This document shows positions 33,930-42,413 of a DNA stretch of 64,000 nucleotides, piece after piece. The DNA lies in contig DATEOC010000052.1 in the NCBI GenBank assembly GCA_035274425.1, positions 1 to 64,000 of the forward strand. The letters are read 5' to 3'. The translations under genes and the position numbers were made by a program. The DNA is from JADMIH01 sp035274425. GTDB taxonomy: Bacteria > Chloroflexota > Chloroflexia > QHBQ01 > JADMIH01. Each line of letters begins with the position of its first letter. The stretch's first letter is position 1. The notes beneath the pieces are model-generated. The model saw only the letters and a program-made list of their open reading frames with translations, ran no database searches and had not been told where the DNA came from.

Positions 33930-35294
33930 ATGAGTGACAACGAAGCCGCACAGGTAGTCGAGGCTCAGCCCACCGGGGTGCCCCAAAACGATTCAGCGAG
34001 CGAGGCTGAACAAGTGCGGGTGGGCGACGTGGGCACCGTTTCAGCCGCACACGAGGTGCTTCAAGGTGAGGGTAAGAGGCGCGGCCTGATCCGTCTCCTC
34101 CCCTTCATGGGGCCAGCCTTCGTCGCATCCATCGCCTACATGGACCCCGGCAACTTCGCCACGAACATAGAGGGAGGTGCGAAGTACGGGTACCTCCTTG
34201 TGTGGGTGATTGTCGCGAGCAACCTTATGGCTATGCTCATACAGTCACTCTCGGCCAAGCTGGGAATAGCCACCGGCCTGAACCTGGCAGAAACATGTCG
34301 TGAGCAATTCCCCCGCCCCGTAACCTGGGGGATGTGGATTATCTCCGAGTTGGTCGCGATGGCGACCGACCTCGCGGAGTTCCTGGGCGCGGCCCTGGGA
34401 TTCTATCTCCTCTTCCGCATAGACCTCCTCCCGGCCGCTATCATCACTGGCATAACCACCTTCATCATCCTGGCGTTGGAGAGACGCGGGTTCCGGCCCC
34501 TCGAAGCAGTAATCACCGCTATGGTGGGCGTGATAGCGGTCTGCTACCTGATCGAGACGATATTGGACCGCCCTGATTGGGGCTTGATAGCCTTCCACGC
34601 CGTTACGCCCCAGTTCGCCGACACTGAGAGCGTGCTGCTTGCGGTTGGAATCCTGGGAGCTACCGTCATGCCCCACGTCATCTTCCTGCACTCCGCGCTC
34701 ATGCAAAACCGTGTCGTGGTGAAAGATGAGAAGCAGAAAAAAAGGCTCTTCCGCTTCGAGCTCGTGGATGTGATGATAGCGATGGGCCTGGCGGGGCTGA
34801 TCAACGCTGCTATGCTCATAATGGCTGCCTCAACTTTCCACAGCAGCGGCGTGACCGAGATCGCAGGCATAGAAGACGCCTACAAGACTCTGACTCCGTT
34901 ACTTGGCGGCGCGGCCAGCACCATCTTCGCCATTTCCCTCCTCGCATCGGGCCTATCATCTTCGACGGTCGGCACGATGGCGGGCCAGGTTATCATGCAG
35001 GGCTACCTGCGGCGTAAAATCCCCGTGTGGGTGCGCAGGCTCGTGACGATGATACCTGCTCTCGTCGTAATAGCCCTCGGCTTCGACCCCACAGATACCC
35101 TGGTCCTCAGCCAGGTGATACTCAGCTTCGGCATACCCTTCGCCCTCATCCCCCTGGTGATGTTTACCCGCCGGAAAGACCTTATGGGCAGCCTTGTCAA
35201 TCTTAGAGTGACTACTATTGTGGCAAGCGCCGTGGCCACCCTGATCGTGGCCCTTAACCTCTACCTGCTCTATGGGACCTTCTTTGGAGAATAA
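33930..35294 (+). CDS. mntH: Nramp-family divalent metal ion transporter
   Basis: A 454-residue membrane protein of the Nramp family, which couples import of Mn(II) or Fe(II) to protons. The metal-site motif DPGNFATN (first helix) and the MPHVIFLHSAL segment (helix 6, Met-Pro-His) are visible, and about 11 transmembrane segments follow a 50-residue hydrophilic N-terminus. The promoter and DtxR/MntR-like box upstream support manganese or iron control. The next gene starts immediately after its stop, so it is cotranscribed. MntH is chosen by family; iron is also possible. Confidence 0.93.
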   Translation: MSDNEAAQVVEAQPTGVPQNDSASEAEQVRVGDVGTVSAAHEVLQGEGKRRGLIRLLPFMGPAFVASIAYMDPGNFATNIEGGAKYGYLLVWVIVASNLMAMLIQSLSAKLGIATGLNLAETCREQFPRPVTWGMWIISELVAMATDLAEFLGAALGFYLLFRIDLLPAAIITGITTFIILALERRGFRPLEAVITAMVGVIAVCYLIETILDRPDWGLIAFHAVTPQFADTESVLLAVGILGATVMPHVIFLHSALMQNRVVVKDEKQKKRLFRFELVDVMIAMGLAGLINAAMLIMAASTFHSSGVTEIAGIEDAYKTLTPLLGGAASTIFAISLLASGLSSSTVGTMAGQVIMQGYLRRKIPVWVRRLVTMIPALVVIALGFDPTDTLVLSQVILSFGIPFALIPLVMFTRRKDLMGSLVNLRVTTIVASAVATLIVALNLYLLYGTFFGE

Positions 35295-36203
35295 GTGATG
35301 AGCAGCCCCTTCAAACGCATCCTGGTGCCGCTCGACGGCTCGCGCCTCGCAGAATCGATCTTGCCCATAGTGACTACATTAGCTCGATGCCTCCACGCCA
35401 AAGTAAGCCTGCTCCACATAATCGAGGAGCACGCCCCACAGACGATACATGGCTATCCCCACCTCACTTCCTCAGAGGAAGCTGAAAGGTACATTGCGAA
35501 CGTTGCCAAAGGTATGGAGGGCGACATCGAGGTGGAGCAGCACGTGCATGGCACCGAGGAGCATGACGTGGCCCTCAGCATCTCCCGCCACGCGGAAGAA
35601 TTGGGTGCTGACGTGATCGCGCTCTGCACGCATGGGCGAAGCGGGCTGCGCAGGGTAGTCTCCGGCAGTATCGCGCAACAGGTGCTGAGGCAAGTGCAGG
35701 TGCCAGTCATCCTTGCGCGACCCGACATGCGTGCTCCATCCAGGCTGGAAACGCTTATGGTCCCCCTCGACAGCAACACCGGGGAGGGCGAAGTAGCGGT
35801 TCCCATAGCCTCAGAGATCGCCAGGGTGTGCGAGGCGACCCTCAACGTCGTGAGCGTCGTGCCAACAGTCGCCACCCTTACGGGAGACAAGTTGGCAGCT
35901 GCCCGCCTCCTCCCTAACGCCACAGCCGCTACGTTGGACACGGAGGCGGATGCACAGGTGCGCCCTTACCTTGAGCGCCTGATACGACAACTGGTTTCTG
36001 AAGGAATAAAGGCACGTGGAGTAATAGGGCGAGGAAATACCATCAACGCCCTCCTCAAAGAGGCCAACCAGAACAAAGCCGATCTCATAGTGGTAGCCAC
36101 TCATGGCCGTGCAGGGCTGGGCGCCCTCTTCATCGGGAGCATAGCAGCGGGCCTTGTCAGCAAGGTCAACCAACCTCTGCTGCTGGTGCGTATTGCTGAG
36201 TAG
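35295..36203 (+). CDS. Tandem universal stress protein
   Basis: A 302-residue protein made of two UspA domains (about 1-145 and 150-300). Each carries the ATP-binding pattern (LCTHGRSGLRRVVSGSIAQQ in the first; VATHGRAGLGALFIGSIAAG in the second), so both halves may bind ATP. It starts at GTG 35295 or ATG 35298, directly after the mntH stop, with GGAGA upstream. Linkage of Usp to Nramp transporters is seen in other bacteria and suggests a role in controlling transport or metal stress; that is inference. Confidence 0.92.
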   Translation: MMSSPFKRILVPLDGSRLAESILPIVTTLARCLHAKVSLLHIIEEHAPQTIHGYPHLTSSEEAERYIANVAKGMEGDIEVEQHVHGTEEHDVALSISRHAEELGADVIALCTHGRSGLRRVVSGSIAQQVLRQVQVPVILARPDMRAPSRLETLMVPLDSNTGEGEVAVPIASEIARVCEATLNVVSVVPTVATLTGDKLAAARLLPNATAATLDTEADAQVRPYLERLIRQLVSEGIKARGVIGRGNTINALLKEANQNKADLIVVATHGRAGLGALFIGSIAAGLVSKVNQPLLLVRIAE

Positions 36204-36332
36204 AAATCGCCGGCGGATCAGCGTGACGGGCGATCTCGCACATAGATGGCCCGACGGTGGCAGTGTGATAACCCTATTCTCTATGAAGGAGGGTATCTGA
36301 GCTATGCCGTCCGCCTCCAGAGCCTGTAGAGG

Positions 36333-37079
36333 CTACCTCTCGGTTGACAATTTCTGGGCTATAACAATCACTGTAATGACAATACCAACGATTATCAGGC
36401 AAGGGGCGATACCTGATGCAGACCCAGAGGACAACTTATTGACCCCGAGAATAAAAATCACGACCAGTAGGACAATAGATACTGAGGCGAATTTATCCTG
36501 GGATTCAGGCAAATTGGGGGTAGAACCCGGAATCGCCTCAGGATGGTGCGTCAGATATATCGCCTCCCGCTCGCGTTCGGCCTGATCACGAGCATACGCC
36601 TCCTCCCGCATCCTCACTTCGTCGGTGAAGACTATACTCTCATTGCCGCACTTCCAGCAGCGCAAAGCACCAATGTGCAGTGACGCGCCGCAGTAAGTAC
36701 ACTCTAGAGTCGGTCCAACTCGCCTGTCGGTTAGCTGAGCAGGACTGATTTCAAACGCGGCAAAGGGCTCATCCTTAGCAAGCTGCGCATCACCCTCGCC
36801 AATGAGCAAGGGAGGATTGACCTCCAACACCCCGGCAGGCGTATCGTTGGCAGCACTAATGCTATCGTCCAACGGAGGCACGTAAGGAGGGGCAACGAGC
36901 GTATCCTGGGCTTCCTCCTCAGGCTGCACCAATAGTGCACCAGGAGCCTCAAGAAGCTCCTGGTCTTGAGCCGGTTCCTCAGATGCGAAAAGTTGGCCGC
37001 ATTTCCAGCACGTTTGCGTCTGGAGATAGCTCACCGCGCCGCACTTCGCGCAGACTATTGGCTGTTGAAATGCCGCCAT
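36333..37079 (-). CDS. Double zinc-ribbon membrane protein
   Basis: A 248-residue protein with two zinc ribbons, each CxxC-x(n)-CWKCG (VCAKCGAV / CWKCGQ at about 9-29; CTYCGAS / CWKCGN at about 125-145). An acidic linker lies between them, a charged helix follows (about 150-175), and two C-terminal hydrophobic segments (about 198-215 and 224-242) anchor it. No known family beyond zinc ribbon is recognised. It converges with the Usp gene. Confidence 0.72.
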   Translation of the reverse strand: MAAFQQPIVCAKCGAVSYLQTQTCWKCGQLFASEEPAQDQELLEAPGALLVQPEEEAQDTLVAPPYVPPLDDSISAANDTPAGVLEVNPPLLIGEGDAQLAKDEPFAAFEISPAQLTDRRVGPTLECTYCGASLHIGALRCWKCGNESIVFTDEVRMREEAYARDQAEREREAIYLTHHPEAIPGSTPNLPESQDKFASVSIVLLVVIFILGVNKLSSGSASGIAPCLIIVGIVITVIVIAQKLSTER

Positions 37080-37154
37080 TCCGTGCCGCCTTTGCCTGCC
37101 AGGACAATCCCATGCTCATAAATATCAACGAGAAGATGCTACAAATTATACGAC

Positions 37155-37193
37155 GAAGCCCCGGCTATCGTCTCACACGATAGCCGGGGCTTC
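37155..37193. terminator. Hairpin near the zinc-ribbon gene start
   Basis: GAAGCCCCGGCTATCGT-CTCAC-ACGATAGCCGGGGCTTC has 17-bp perfect arms. It lies past the stop of the minus-strand gene at 37239 and should end that transcript before the zinc-ribbon gene. The last bases (CTTC) replace a T run. Confidence 0.8.
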
Positions 37194-37238
37194 TCGATTA
37201 TCTACCTCCCCTCCGAATGAGAGAGGTGTGGGTTGTGA

Positions 37239-37832
37239 TTAGCGCTTACCGCTTGCGAAGCCGCGCCGAGCCGCCCAACCTATGGCTAACAAGCTCACAC
37301 CCAGCAGCGCGATCATTACTAGCAACGTGGTGTCTGCCGCGCCCGTGCTAGGCATACCGGTTACTGTCGGCACTACCTCTGGAGTGGGGAAGCCTCCCGG
37401 CTCATCTGTAGGCAGAGCTGGCGGAGTCGATTCGACAGTAGAAGTAGCGGCGGAGGTTGCGACTGTAGTCGCTGTCGTGCCTGCCGTCACAGTCCCTCCT
37501 ACCGTTGCGGTCCCACCAACTGTGGCTGTTGTACCTGCCGTCACAGTCCCTCCCACAGTAGCCGTGCCTCCCACAGTGGCTGTTCCGCCTACCGTAGCTG
37601 TGCCCTCAACGGTGGCTGTTTCCTCCACAGGCGGTGTGGTGACACGTGTCGGCGTGCCCGGCGTGCCGAGTGGGAGCGGTATGGTCTCGGTCGGCTTCAC
37701 AGTTGCCGTCGCCTGAGCAACCGGCCCTACCTCGACACTTGCCGAAGCCCTCCCACCAAATGCCACTGAGCTGAGCGCCAGTGCACCCATTAACCCCAAG
37801 AACATTAGAACAAAGATCCTTGGCCTGGACAT
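37239..37832 (-). CDS. Secreted Thr/Val/Gly-repeat protein with MPSTG wall-anchor-like tail
   Basis: A 197-residue protein. Signal peptide at residues 1-31 (LMGALALSSVAFGGRASA), then a low-complexity region of near-exact TATVGG/TVTAGT hexad repeats (about 75-125), a Pro-rich stretch, and a C-terminal sorting-like signal: MPSTG, a hydrophobic helix (LLVMIALLGVSLLAIGWAA) and a basic end (RRGFASGKR). That architecture is the LPxTG pattern recognised by sortases, with Met in the first position. The same tail occurs in the gene at 38006-38833. AGGAGG precedes the start. Confidence 0.78.
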   Translation of the reverse strand: MSRPRIFVLMFLGLMGALALSSVAFGGRASASVEVGPVAQATATVKPTETIPLPLGTPGTPTRVTTPPVEETATVEGTATVGGTATVGGTATVGGTVTAGTTATVGGTATVGGTVTAGTTATTVATSAATSTVESTPPALPTDEPGGFPTPEVVPTVTGMPSTGAADTTLLVMIALLGVSLLAIGWAARRGFASGKR

Positions 37833-37943
37833 TATTCCCTCCTATGCAAAATGGTGTAGTAGATTTGGCGGCAGCCTCGCCACCTTGCCAAAACTCACCA
37901 GAACTTAAGGCAAGATATATACCAAGCACAGGGAGCTTGAAAA

Positions 37944-37990
37944 AGCATCAAAAAGAGGTCTCGGCGACGCCGAGACCTCTTTTTGATGCT
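37944..37990. terminator. Long hairpin terminator (H3)
   Basis: AGCATCAAAAAGAGGTCTCGGC pairs with GCCGAGACCTCTTTTTGATGCT around GAC. It is preceded by GAGCTTGAAAA like the other family hairpins, and lies 15 bases past the stop of the MPTTG-anchored protein gene. Confidence 0.88.
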
Positions 37991-38005
37991 CATGTTTCTC
38001 AGACG

Positions 38006-38833
38006 TTATTTAGCAGCGCCCGGTGAGCGGCGGCGTGCCATCCAGCCTATACCTAGCAGGCTGGCGCCAAAGAGCGACAGGATAACCAGGAGAGTAGAGT
38101 CGCCCTGGCCCGTGGTAGGCATACCGACAACGGTTGGCTCCACGCTTACAGTCGGTTCCGGTTCCGCCGTCGCAACCGGCTCCTCAGTGGGCAGAGGAGG
38201 CGCTGTCGCAGGCGGAGGGGTGCTCACTGCCGTTGGGGGTGTCGTGGCCACGGTCGTAGGTGTCGTCGCGACACTCGTCGGCGTGCTCTCGACTACTGTA
38301 GATGTAACCACAGTCGTGGGTGAGGGGGGCACAGTGGTTGCGGTAGGGGGAGCTGTAGTGGCAGTAGGAGGCGGCTGCGTAGGCTGTGCCTGCCTGAGGA
38401 CGCAGAAGTATATCACCGAGGTGTGATTACTGGTCGCGCCCTTGACGGTCAGCGCCCAGCGGCCCTCAAACTGGTAGAAAGCCTCAGGGAGTGCCTCTGG
38501 CTCAAACATTACGACCCCCTGACCGTCTGCGCAGCATAGAGGGGCGGCCGTGCCCACTATGGGACCGTTAGGTATCGTAAACCAGAATGATACCTCTTCT
38601 CCAGGCGTGAACCTCGTAGCGGTGAATGTCACGACCTGTCCCGGCAGTACAGTCGAAGGTACCGCAGTACCATCAACGCTGCCCGATGGGTCGCACGCCT
38701 GGGCGAGGATCGACGCCTGGGGCGCGCTCTGTGGAGACGCCGCGACCTTGCCTGTTGATGTAAACAGGGCAAATGCCAGGGCGAGCACCATACCGGTTAA
38801 GAGTAGGCCAAATATCCTGAATTGTTTGGACAT
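38006..38833 (-). CDS. Secreted protein with MPTTG wall-anchor-like tail
   Basis: A 275-residue protein. Signal peptide at about 1-32, then a compact domain of about 110 residues with four Cys (QACDPSG; PLCCADG; IYFCV) that looks like a beta-sandwich (VVTFTATRFTPGEEVSFWFT). A Thr/Pro/Val linker (about 150-240) and MPTTG plus hydrophobic helix (LLVILSLFGASLLGIGWM) and RRR end follow. It has the same anchor as its neighbour at 37239 and the same GGAGG-ATGTCC start context, so the two are likely paralogous surface proteins. The folded domain may bind a ligand or partner. Confidence 0.78.
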   Translation of the reverse strand: MSKQFRIFGLLLTGMVLALAFALFTSTGKVAASPQSAPQASILAQACDPSGSVDGTAVPSTVLPGQVVTFTATRFTPGEEVSFWFTIPNGPIVGTAAPLCCADGQGVVMFEPEALPEAFYQFEGRWALTVKGATSNHTSVIYFCVLRQAQPTQPPPTATTAPPTATTVPPSPTTVVTSTVVESTPTSVATTPTTVATTPPTAVSTPPPATAPPLPTEEPVATAEPEPTVSVEPTVVGMPTTGQGDSTLLVILSLFGASLLGIGWMARRRSPGAAK

Positions 38834-38996
38834 TGTTCCCTCCTTAGGGCTTATTTACCCTACATCTTTATCATGGTTTTAGCTTGCAGCCAAGCTCACA
38901 CGGCATCATTGCAAGAGTCGTACCGCGATTCTTAAGCGTGCTCGAAGTTCGCAGCCTATCCCAATTGCTAGACACCACCCTAACGGGGAGGGGAAC

Positions 38997-39057
38997 TTGA
39001 AAAAGGAGAGAAAAGAAGGTTCGGCTGCGCCGAACCTTCTTTTCTCTCCTTTTTCAA
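38997..39057. terminator. Long hairpin terminator (H4)
   Basis: 29-bp arms (TTGAAAAAGGAGAGAAAAGA and beyond) around TGC, followed by AGAGTTATTAGTGC. The outer flanks closely match the hairpin at 10815-10879, while the inner stem differs. It follows the stop of the CDNC-repeat protein gene. Confidence 0.88.
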
Positions 39058-39102
39058 AGAGTTATTAGTGCTGTATCTCAAGGGCAGGTCGAGAAGCTAG
39101 CC

Positions 39103-39696
39103 CTAGTCCCCGCCTGAAGACGTAGGCGTAGCCGTAGCGGGGCGGGGCGTCCTCGTAGCCATTGGCGGGTGGGTAGGATATGGCTCGTGCGTGGGGCGGG
39201 GCGTGCTGGTCGGGCAATTGTCGCATGGCGTCCGGGTGGGCATCGGCGTGCGAGTAGCCGGTGGCTGATGCGTCGCATGTGGAGTCATAGGTGGCCTGGT
39301 TGGCCATGGTTGGTGAGTTGGGTAAGGAGTGCGGGTAGGACAATTGTCGCATGGTGTGCGGGTTGGCATCGGCTGGTGAGTAGGTGGTGGTTGGTATGTG
39401 GGGCGAGGTGTGCGGGTAGGGCAATTGTCGCATGGCGTCCGGGTGGGCATTGGCTGGTGCGTAGCCGGGGGCTGATACGTGGGGCGGGGAGTATTGGTCG
39501 GGCAATTGTCGCATGGCGTGCGGGTTGGCATCGGTGTCCTTGTTCCCCCTGGCTTGGTTGCCCCCTCACCTCTCGGTATAGAAGCCGAGGTCGACGCGCT
39601 CCCTAAAAAGAAGATACCTAATAAAACGAGTGCCCCTAACGTAAAGGCGACTATCTGAGCGATTGACCGCGTTCGGGGCGTGCTGCTCTTCTCCAT
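39103..39696 (-). CDS. Membrane-anchored Pro/Thr-rich protein with four CDNC repeats
   Basis: A 197-residue protein with an N-terminal signal anchor (about 13-34) and an outer region built from four copies of a 25- to 30-residue unit, PMPTRTPCDNCPTxTPRPT, each with one CxxC. Nothing else is recognisable. The four conserved CDNC pairs in an otherwise Pro/Thr/His-rich, probably extended chain suggest metal binding or disulfide cross-linking. AGGAGG precedes the ATG. It lies in a block of exoprotein genes downstream of the ECF sigma/anti-sigma pair on the same strand. Confidence 0.7.
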   Translation of the reverse strand: MEKSSTPRTRSIAQIVAFTLGALVLLGIFFLGSASTSASIPRGEGATKPGGTRTPMPTRTPCDNCPTNTPRPTYQPPATHQPMPTRTPCDNCPTRTPRPTYQPPPTHQPMPTRTPCDNCPTRTPYPTHQPWPTRPPMTPHATHQPPATRTPMPTRTPCDNCPTSTPRPTHEPYPTHPPMATRTPRPATATPTSSGGD

Positions 39697-39865
39697 ATAT
39701 AATCCTCCTATGAAATATCGAATGTGGCTGACGACACAGGTATTTTGAACCTATCTACAATTAGCTACCACGTCTGACCCGATATCCTTCAAACTTTTCA
39801 GACCAATTTCGCTACCAATTCAAAACGAGCACCATACCCCTACGTGATGCCCCGTCAGAGCCACA

Positions 39866-41371
39866 TCATGGCATCCAGGTGGGCGTTGCAGTCGGCCCTG
39901 GTGTCTCTGGCAGACAGGTCTCCGTCGGCTGCGGCTCAGGTGGATGGGATGGGAAGGGTGGAGGTGGTGGGTGAGGAGTTCGAGTCCCCGTTGGTGGCGG
40001 CGGATGTGGCGTCCCCGATGGGCGTGGAGTGTTGGTAGGGCGTGGGGTCCATGACGGCTGTGGTGTCCACGACGGGCGCGGAGTGTTGGTAGGACGTGGG
40101 GTCCATGACGGGAGCGGCGTATTGGTAGCGTTAGGTGTGTTCGTCGGCAGTGGAGTGCCGGTCTCCTTAGGCGCTTGCGTAGGAATCGGAGTGCTGGTAC
40201 TCGACGGCAGCGGCGTAGGCGTATAACCTTGCGGCGTATTCGTTGACTGTGGAGTGCTCGTTGCCAAAGATACCTGTGTATTCATTGGCGTACTGGTGGG
40301 CGTGCTCGTTCTGCTCGCTGTCCGGGTGGGCTGCGGCGTATGGCTTGCGATAGCAGCTTCCGTAGGGAGCGGTGTGCTCGTCTCAGTAGGCTTTCGGGTA
40401 GGCTTAGGAGCAGCAGCTTCTGTGGGCAGCGGTGTGCTTGTTTCCGAAGATCCTTGCGTGGGGAGCGGCGTGCGGGTACGAGTATAAGTTGTTACAGGTG
40501 TATGTGTATAGTCAGGCGTGCGCGTAGGGAGCGGAGCAATCGTCCTGGTAGCCTCTGGTTTGGACGACGCGTCGTTGGACGGCGGACCTTCAGAAGCTAC
40601 GGTTGGCAGTGACGTTTGCGCCACCGGTGCGGTTGAGGCTGGTACAGGGCTATTTGCAGACCGCGTGGGGGCTGGAGACTGGACTACCTTGCCGGGTACT
40701 GGAGTGTTAGCCGCTCGGCCAGGGGTGGCAGCAGACCGCTGTGTCTTCGTGGGGACCCGCGTTGCATCTACGATAGGCACGCTAAGCGAAGGCGTACGCG
40801 ACTCTTGAGGCAGAACCACCTGCTCCGGGATATCCAGAGGGATAGGCGTCTGGGTAACGTTCGCCGGTATGTTCTTCGGGTTGGGTCTGGGAGGGACCGT
40901 ATCGGAGGTAGCTCGTGCAATCGAGGTAGATTTCCGCTCCGGCTCCGGCACATAGACCGGGACGGATGGTGTGGCAGTAGATGGGACGACATATATCACG
41001 TCATGCTTCGATATTGGGTCCATAAAGCTAGACCACATCAGCGCCATGATAGCAGTCGCGGTCAGGACGATAGCGAGCATAGCCGGAGAGAAGACAGGTT
41101 GGTACTGTCGCCCGCGTGGAGCCGCCGAGAGGCGCTCTTCCACCCGCGCCTGCATAGCCATAATATCGTTATGAGCAGGGGCCGTCTTTTCGAGAGCCAG
41201 CTTCATCGCCCCGCTAAGGCGAGTCTTGACGCCATAAGCCAGCGATATGCGCTTGCTGCAAAGCTCACATGAGGCGCTGTGGGCCTCGACAGCCGCGCGC
41301 ACGTCCGGTCCGAGCCGGTCATCTACATAGGCCTCTTTCAGGCTGGTCACTTTTGCGCAGCTTACCATCAT
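39866..41371 (-). CDS. Anti-sigma factor with long Thr/Pro-rich outer domain
   Basis: A 501-residue protein. The N-terminus has a zinc-finger anti-sigma domain signature (His31-x3-Cys35-x2-Cys38 in HSASCELC), then one transmembrane segment (about 95-116) and a very long low-complexity extracellular region rich in STPLPTxA and NTPxPSWTP (about 135-501). It overlaps the sigma gene by four bases, the usual sign of a cotranscribed sigma/anti-sigma pair. The outer stalk is far longer than in common anti-sigma factors and could span the wall to sense envelope state; that is inference. Confidence 0.85.
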   Translation of the reverse strand: MMVSCAKVTSLKEAYVDDRLGPDVRAAVEAHSASCELCSKRISLAYGVKTRLSGAMKLALEKTAPAHNDIMAMQARVEERLSAAPRGRQYQPVFSPAMLAIVLTATAIMALMWSSFMDPISKHDVIYVVPSTATPSVPVYVPEPERKSTSIARATSDTVPPRPNPKNIPANVTQTPIPLDIPEQVVLPQESRTPSLSVPIVDATRVPTKTQRSAATPGRAANTPVPGKVVQSPAPTRSANSPVPASTAPVAQTSLPTVASEGPPSNDASSKPEATRTIAPLPTRTPDYTHTPVTTYTRTRTPLPTQGSSETSTPLPTEAAAPKPTRKPTETSTPLPTEAAIASHTPQPTRTASRTSTPTSTPMNTQVSLATSTPQSTNTPQGYTPTPLPSSTSTPIPTQAPKETGTPLPTNTPNATNTPLPSWTPRPTNTPRPSWTPQPSWTPRPTNTPRPSGTPHPPPPTGTRTPHPPPPPFPSHPPEPQPTETCLPETPGPTATPTWMP

Positions 41372-42006
41372 GCCTCTCCACCTCGTTCCTGGAGCTGCAT
41401 CTGCTTCTCAAGCTGCGTTTGCACGAGCCTGCGGGCATAGTGCAGGCGAGAATAGACCGTCCCTTCAGGGCAATCGAGGATAGACGCGATCTCTACGCAA
41501 GAGAAGTCGAGGTAATGGTTCAGGATGAGCACATCTCGGTGTTTGGGCCGCATTTTCGCAAGGACACCGGTGACAATCTTGTGTAACTCCTTCTGTAAGG
41601 CGTACTCTTCGGGTGCGCCAAAAAGCGAAGGGTCCACACGCTCGCCGGCCTCCTCTTCGGTACCATCAGAAGAGTTCGATTTCCACATGCGCTGGAAGAA
41701 GTTGCGGCGCTGGTGCGTCCGACAGGCGTTGACGGTCAGCTTGGCAAGCCAGGCATTCATGCTGCCGCGCTCAGGGTCGTAGGAGGCTAGATTCTTATAC
41801 ACCCGCAGGAACACTTCTTGTGTTACGTCCTCCGCATCCTGGACGTTCCCTAGCAGGGCGCGAGCCGTTTTAGCGACAAATGAGAAGTATGTTGCGAACA
41901 CAAAATCGAACGAAACGGTGCGTACCGCCTCGCTTTCCAACGCCACATAGCCTCCGGTCATGTATTCACGGCTCTCTTGATGAAACCGGGCTTGATTACC
42001 CTGCAT
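41368..42006 (-). CDS. ECF RNA polymerase sigma factor
   Basis: A 212-residue ECF sigma. Region 2 (about 35-110) shows NVQDAEDVTQEVFLRVYKNL; region 4 (about 145-200) shows LPCPEGTVYSR-like LDCPEGTVYSRLHYARRLVQ and PKHRDVLILNHYLDFSCVEI. It is held by the membrane anti-sigma factor encoded next. Likely targets are envelope or exoprotein genes, judging by the surroundings. Its promoter region is shared with the divergent dioxygenase-like gene (42007-42413). Confidence 0.92.
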   Translation of the reverse strand: MQGNQARFHQESREYMTGGYVALESEAVRTVSFDFVFATYFSFVAKTARALLGNVQDAEDVTQEVFLRVYKNLASYDPERGSMNAWLAKLTVNACRTHQRRNFFQRMWKSNSSDGTEEEAGERVDPSLFGAPEEYALQKELHKIVTGVLAKMRPKHRDVLILNHYLDFSCVEIASILDCPEGTVYSRLHYARRLVQTQLEKQMQLQERGGEA

Positions 42007-42166
42007 CTATTATTACTCGCATGGAAATGAATCCCTTCAAAAATATGGAAGGGAATTCGCCGGGGAACTTAGATAGTGCTCGAAATAATAAAACCTTGCC
42101 TGGGACGTTATATCAAGCAGCCCAAATAATTATAATGATGCAGGGTTAGAAAGTGGAGGAGAAAAA

Positions 42167-42333
42167 TTAAGATTTGGTTAAGATTTCCGTGCTTACAACC
42201 TGCGTGTGGCTGTATATTCCCAGTTACGGTGGTACGGCCTATGCAGATTCCTGAAACGCTTCTCTCTTTACCTTGAGTATGCGCAGTCACCAACTTTGAA
42301 GGATTAAGCTAAGGACTGAGTATCTATTAAGAT
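42167..42333. promoter_or_regulatory. TTAAGAT direct repeats, candidate OmpR/PhoB-type sites
   Basis: TTAAGAT at 42167-42173 and 42178-42184 have an 11-bp period, the layout of PhoB/PhoP-type boxes. TTAAGCT (42304-42310) and TTAAGAT (42327-42333) lie 23 bp apart further on. They are in the 407-bp spacer between the ECF sigma gene and the dioxygenase gene, which otherwise holds no gene. Confidence 0.4.
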
Positions 42334-42413
42334 TGAGTAAAGAGGGGTAGTCCAGGTTCTGAATGGCGAGTCTTCATTTTTGACACGCAATCAGCTGAAG
42401 GAGGGATTGAACT

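Noticed and set aside
36304..36585. A 93-codon frame behind a good AAGGAGGG-type site
   Set aside because: Apart from the first codons it is antisense to the zinc-ribbon gene and encodes no recognisable protein. The ribosome-like site may be chance.
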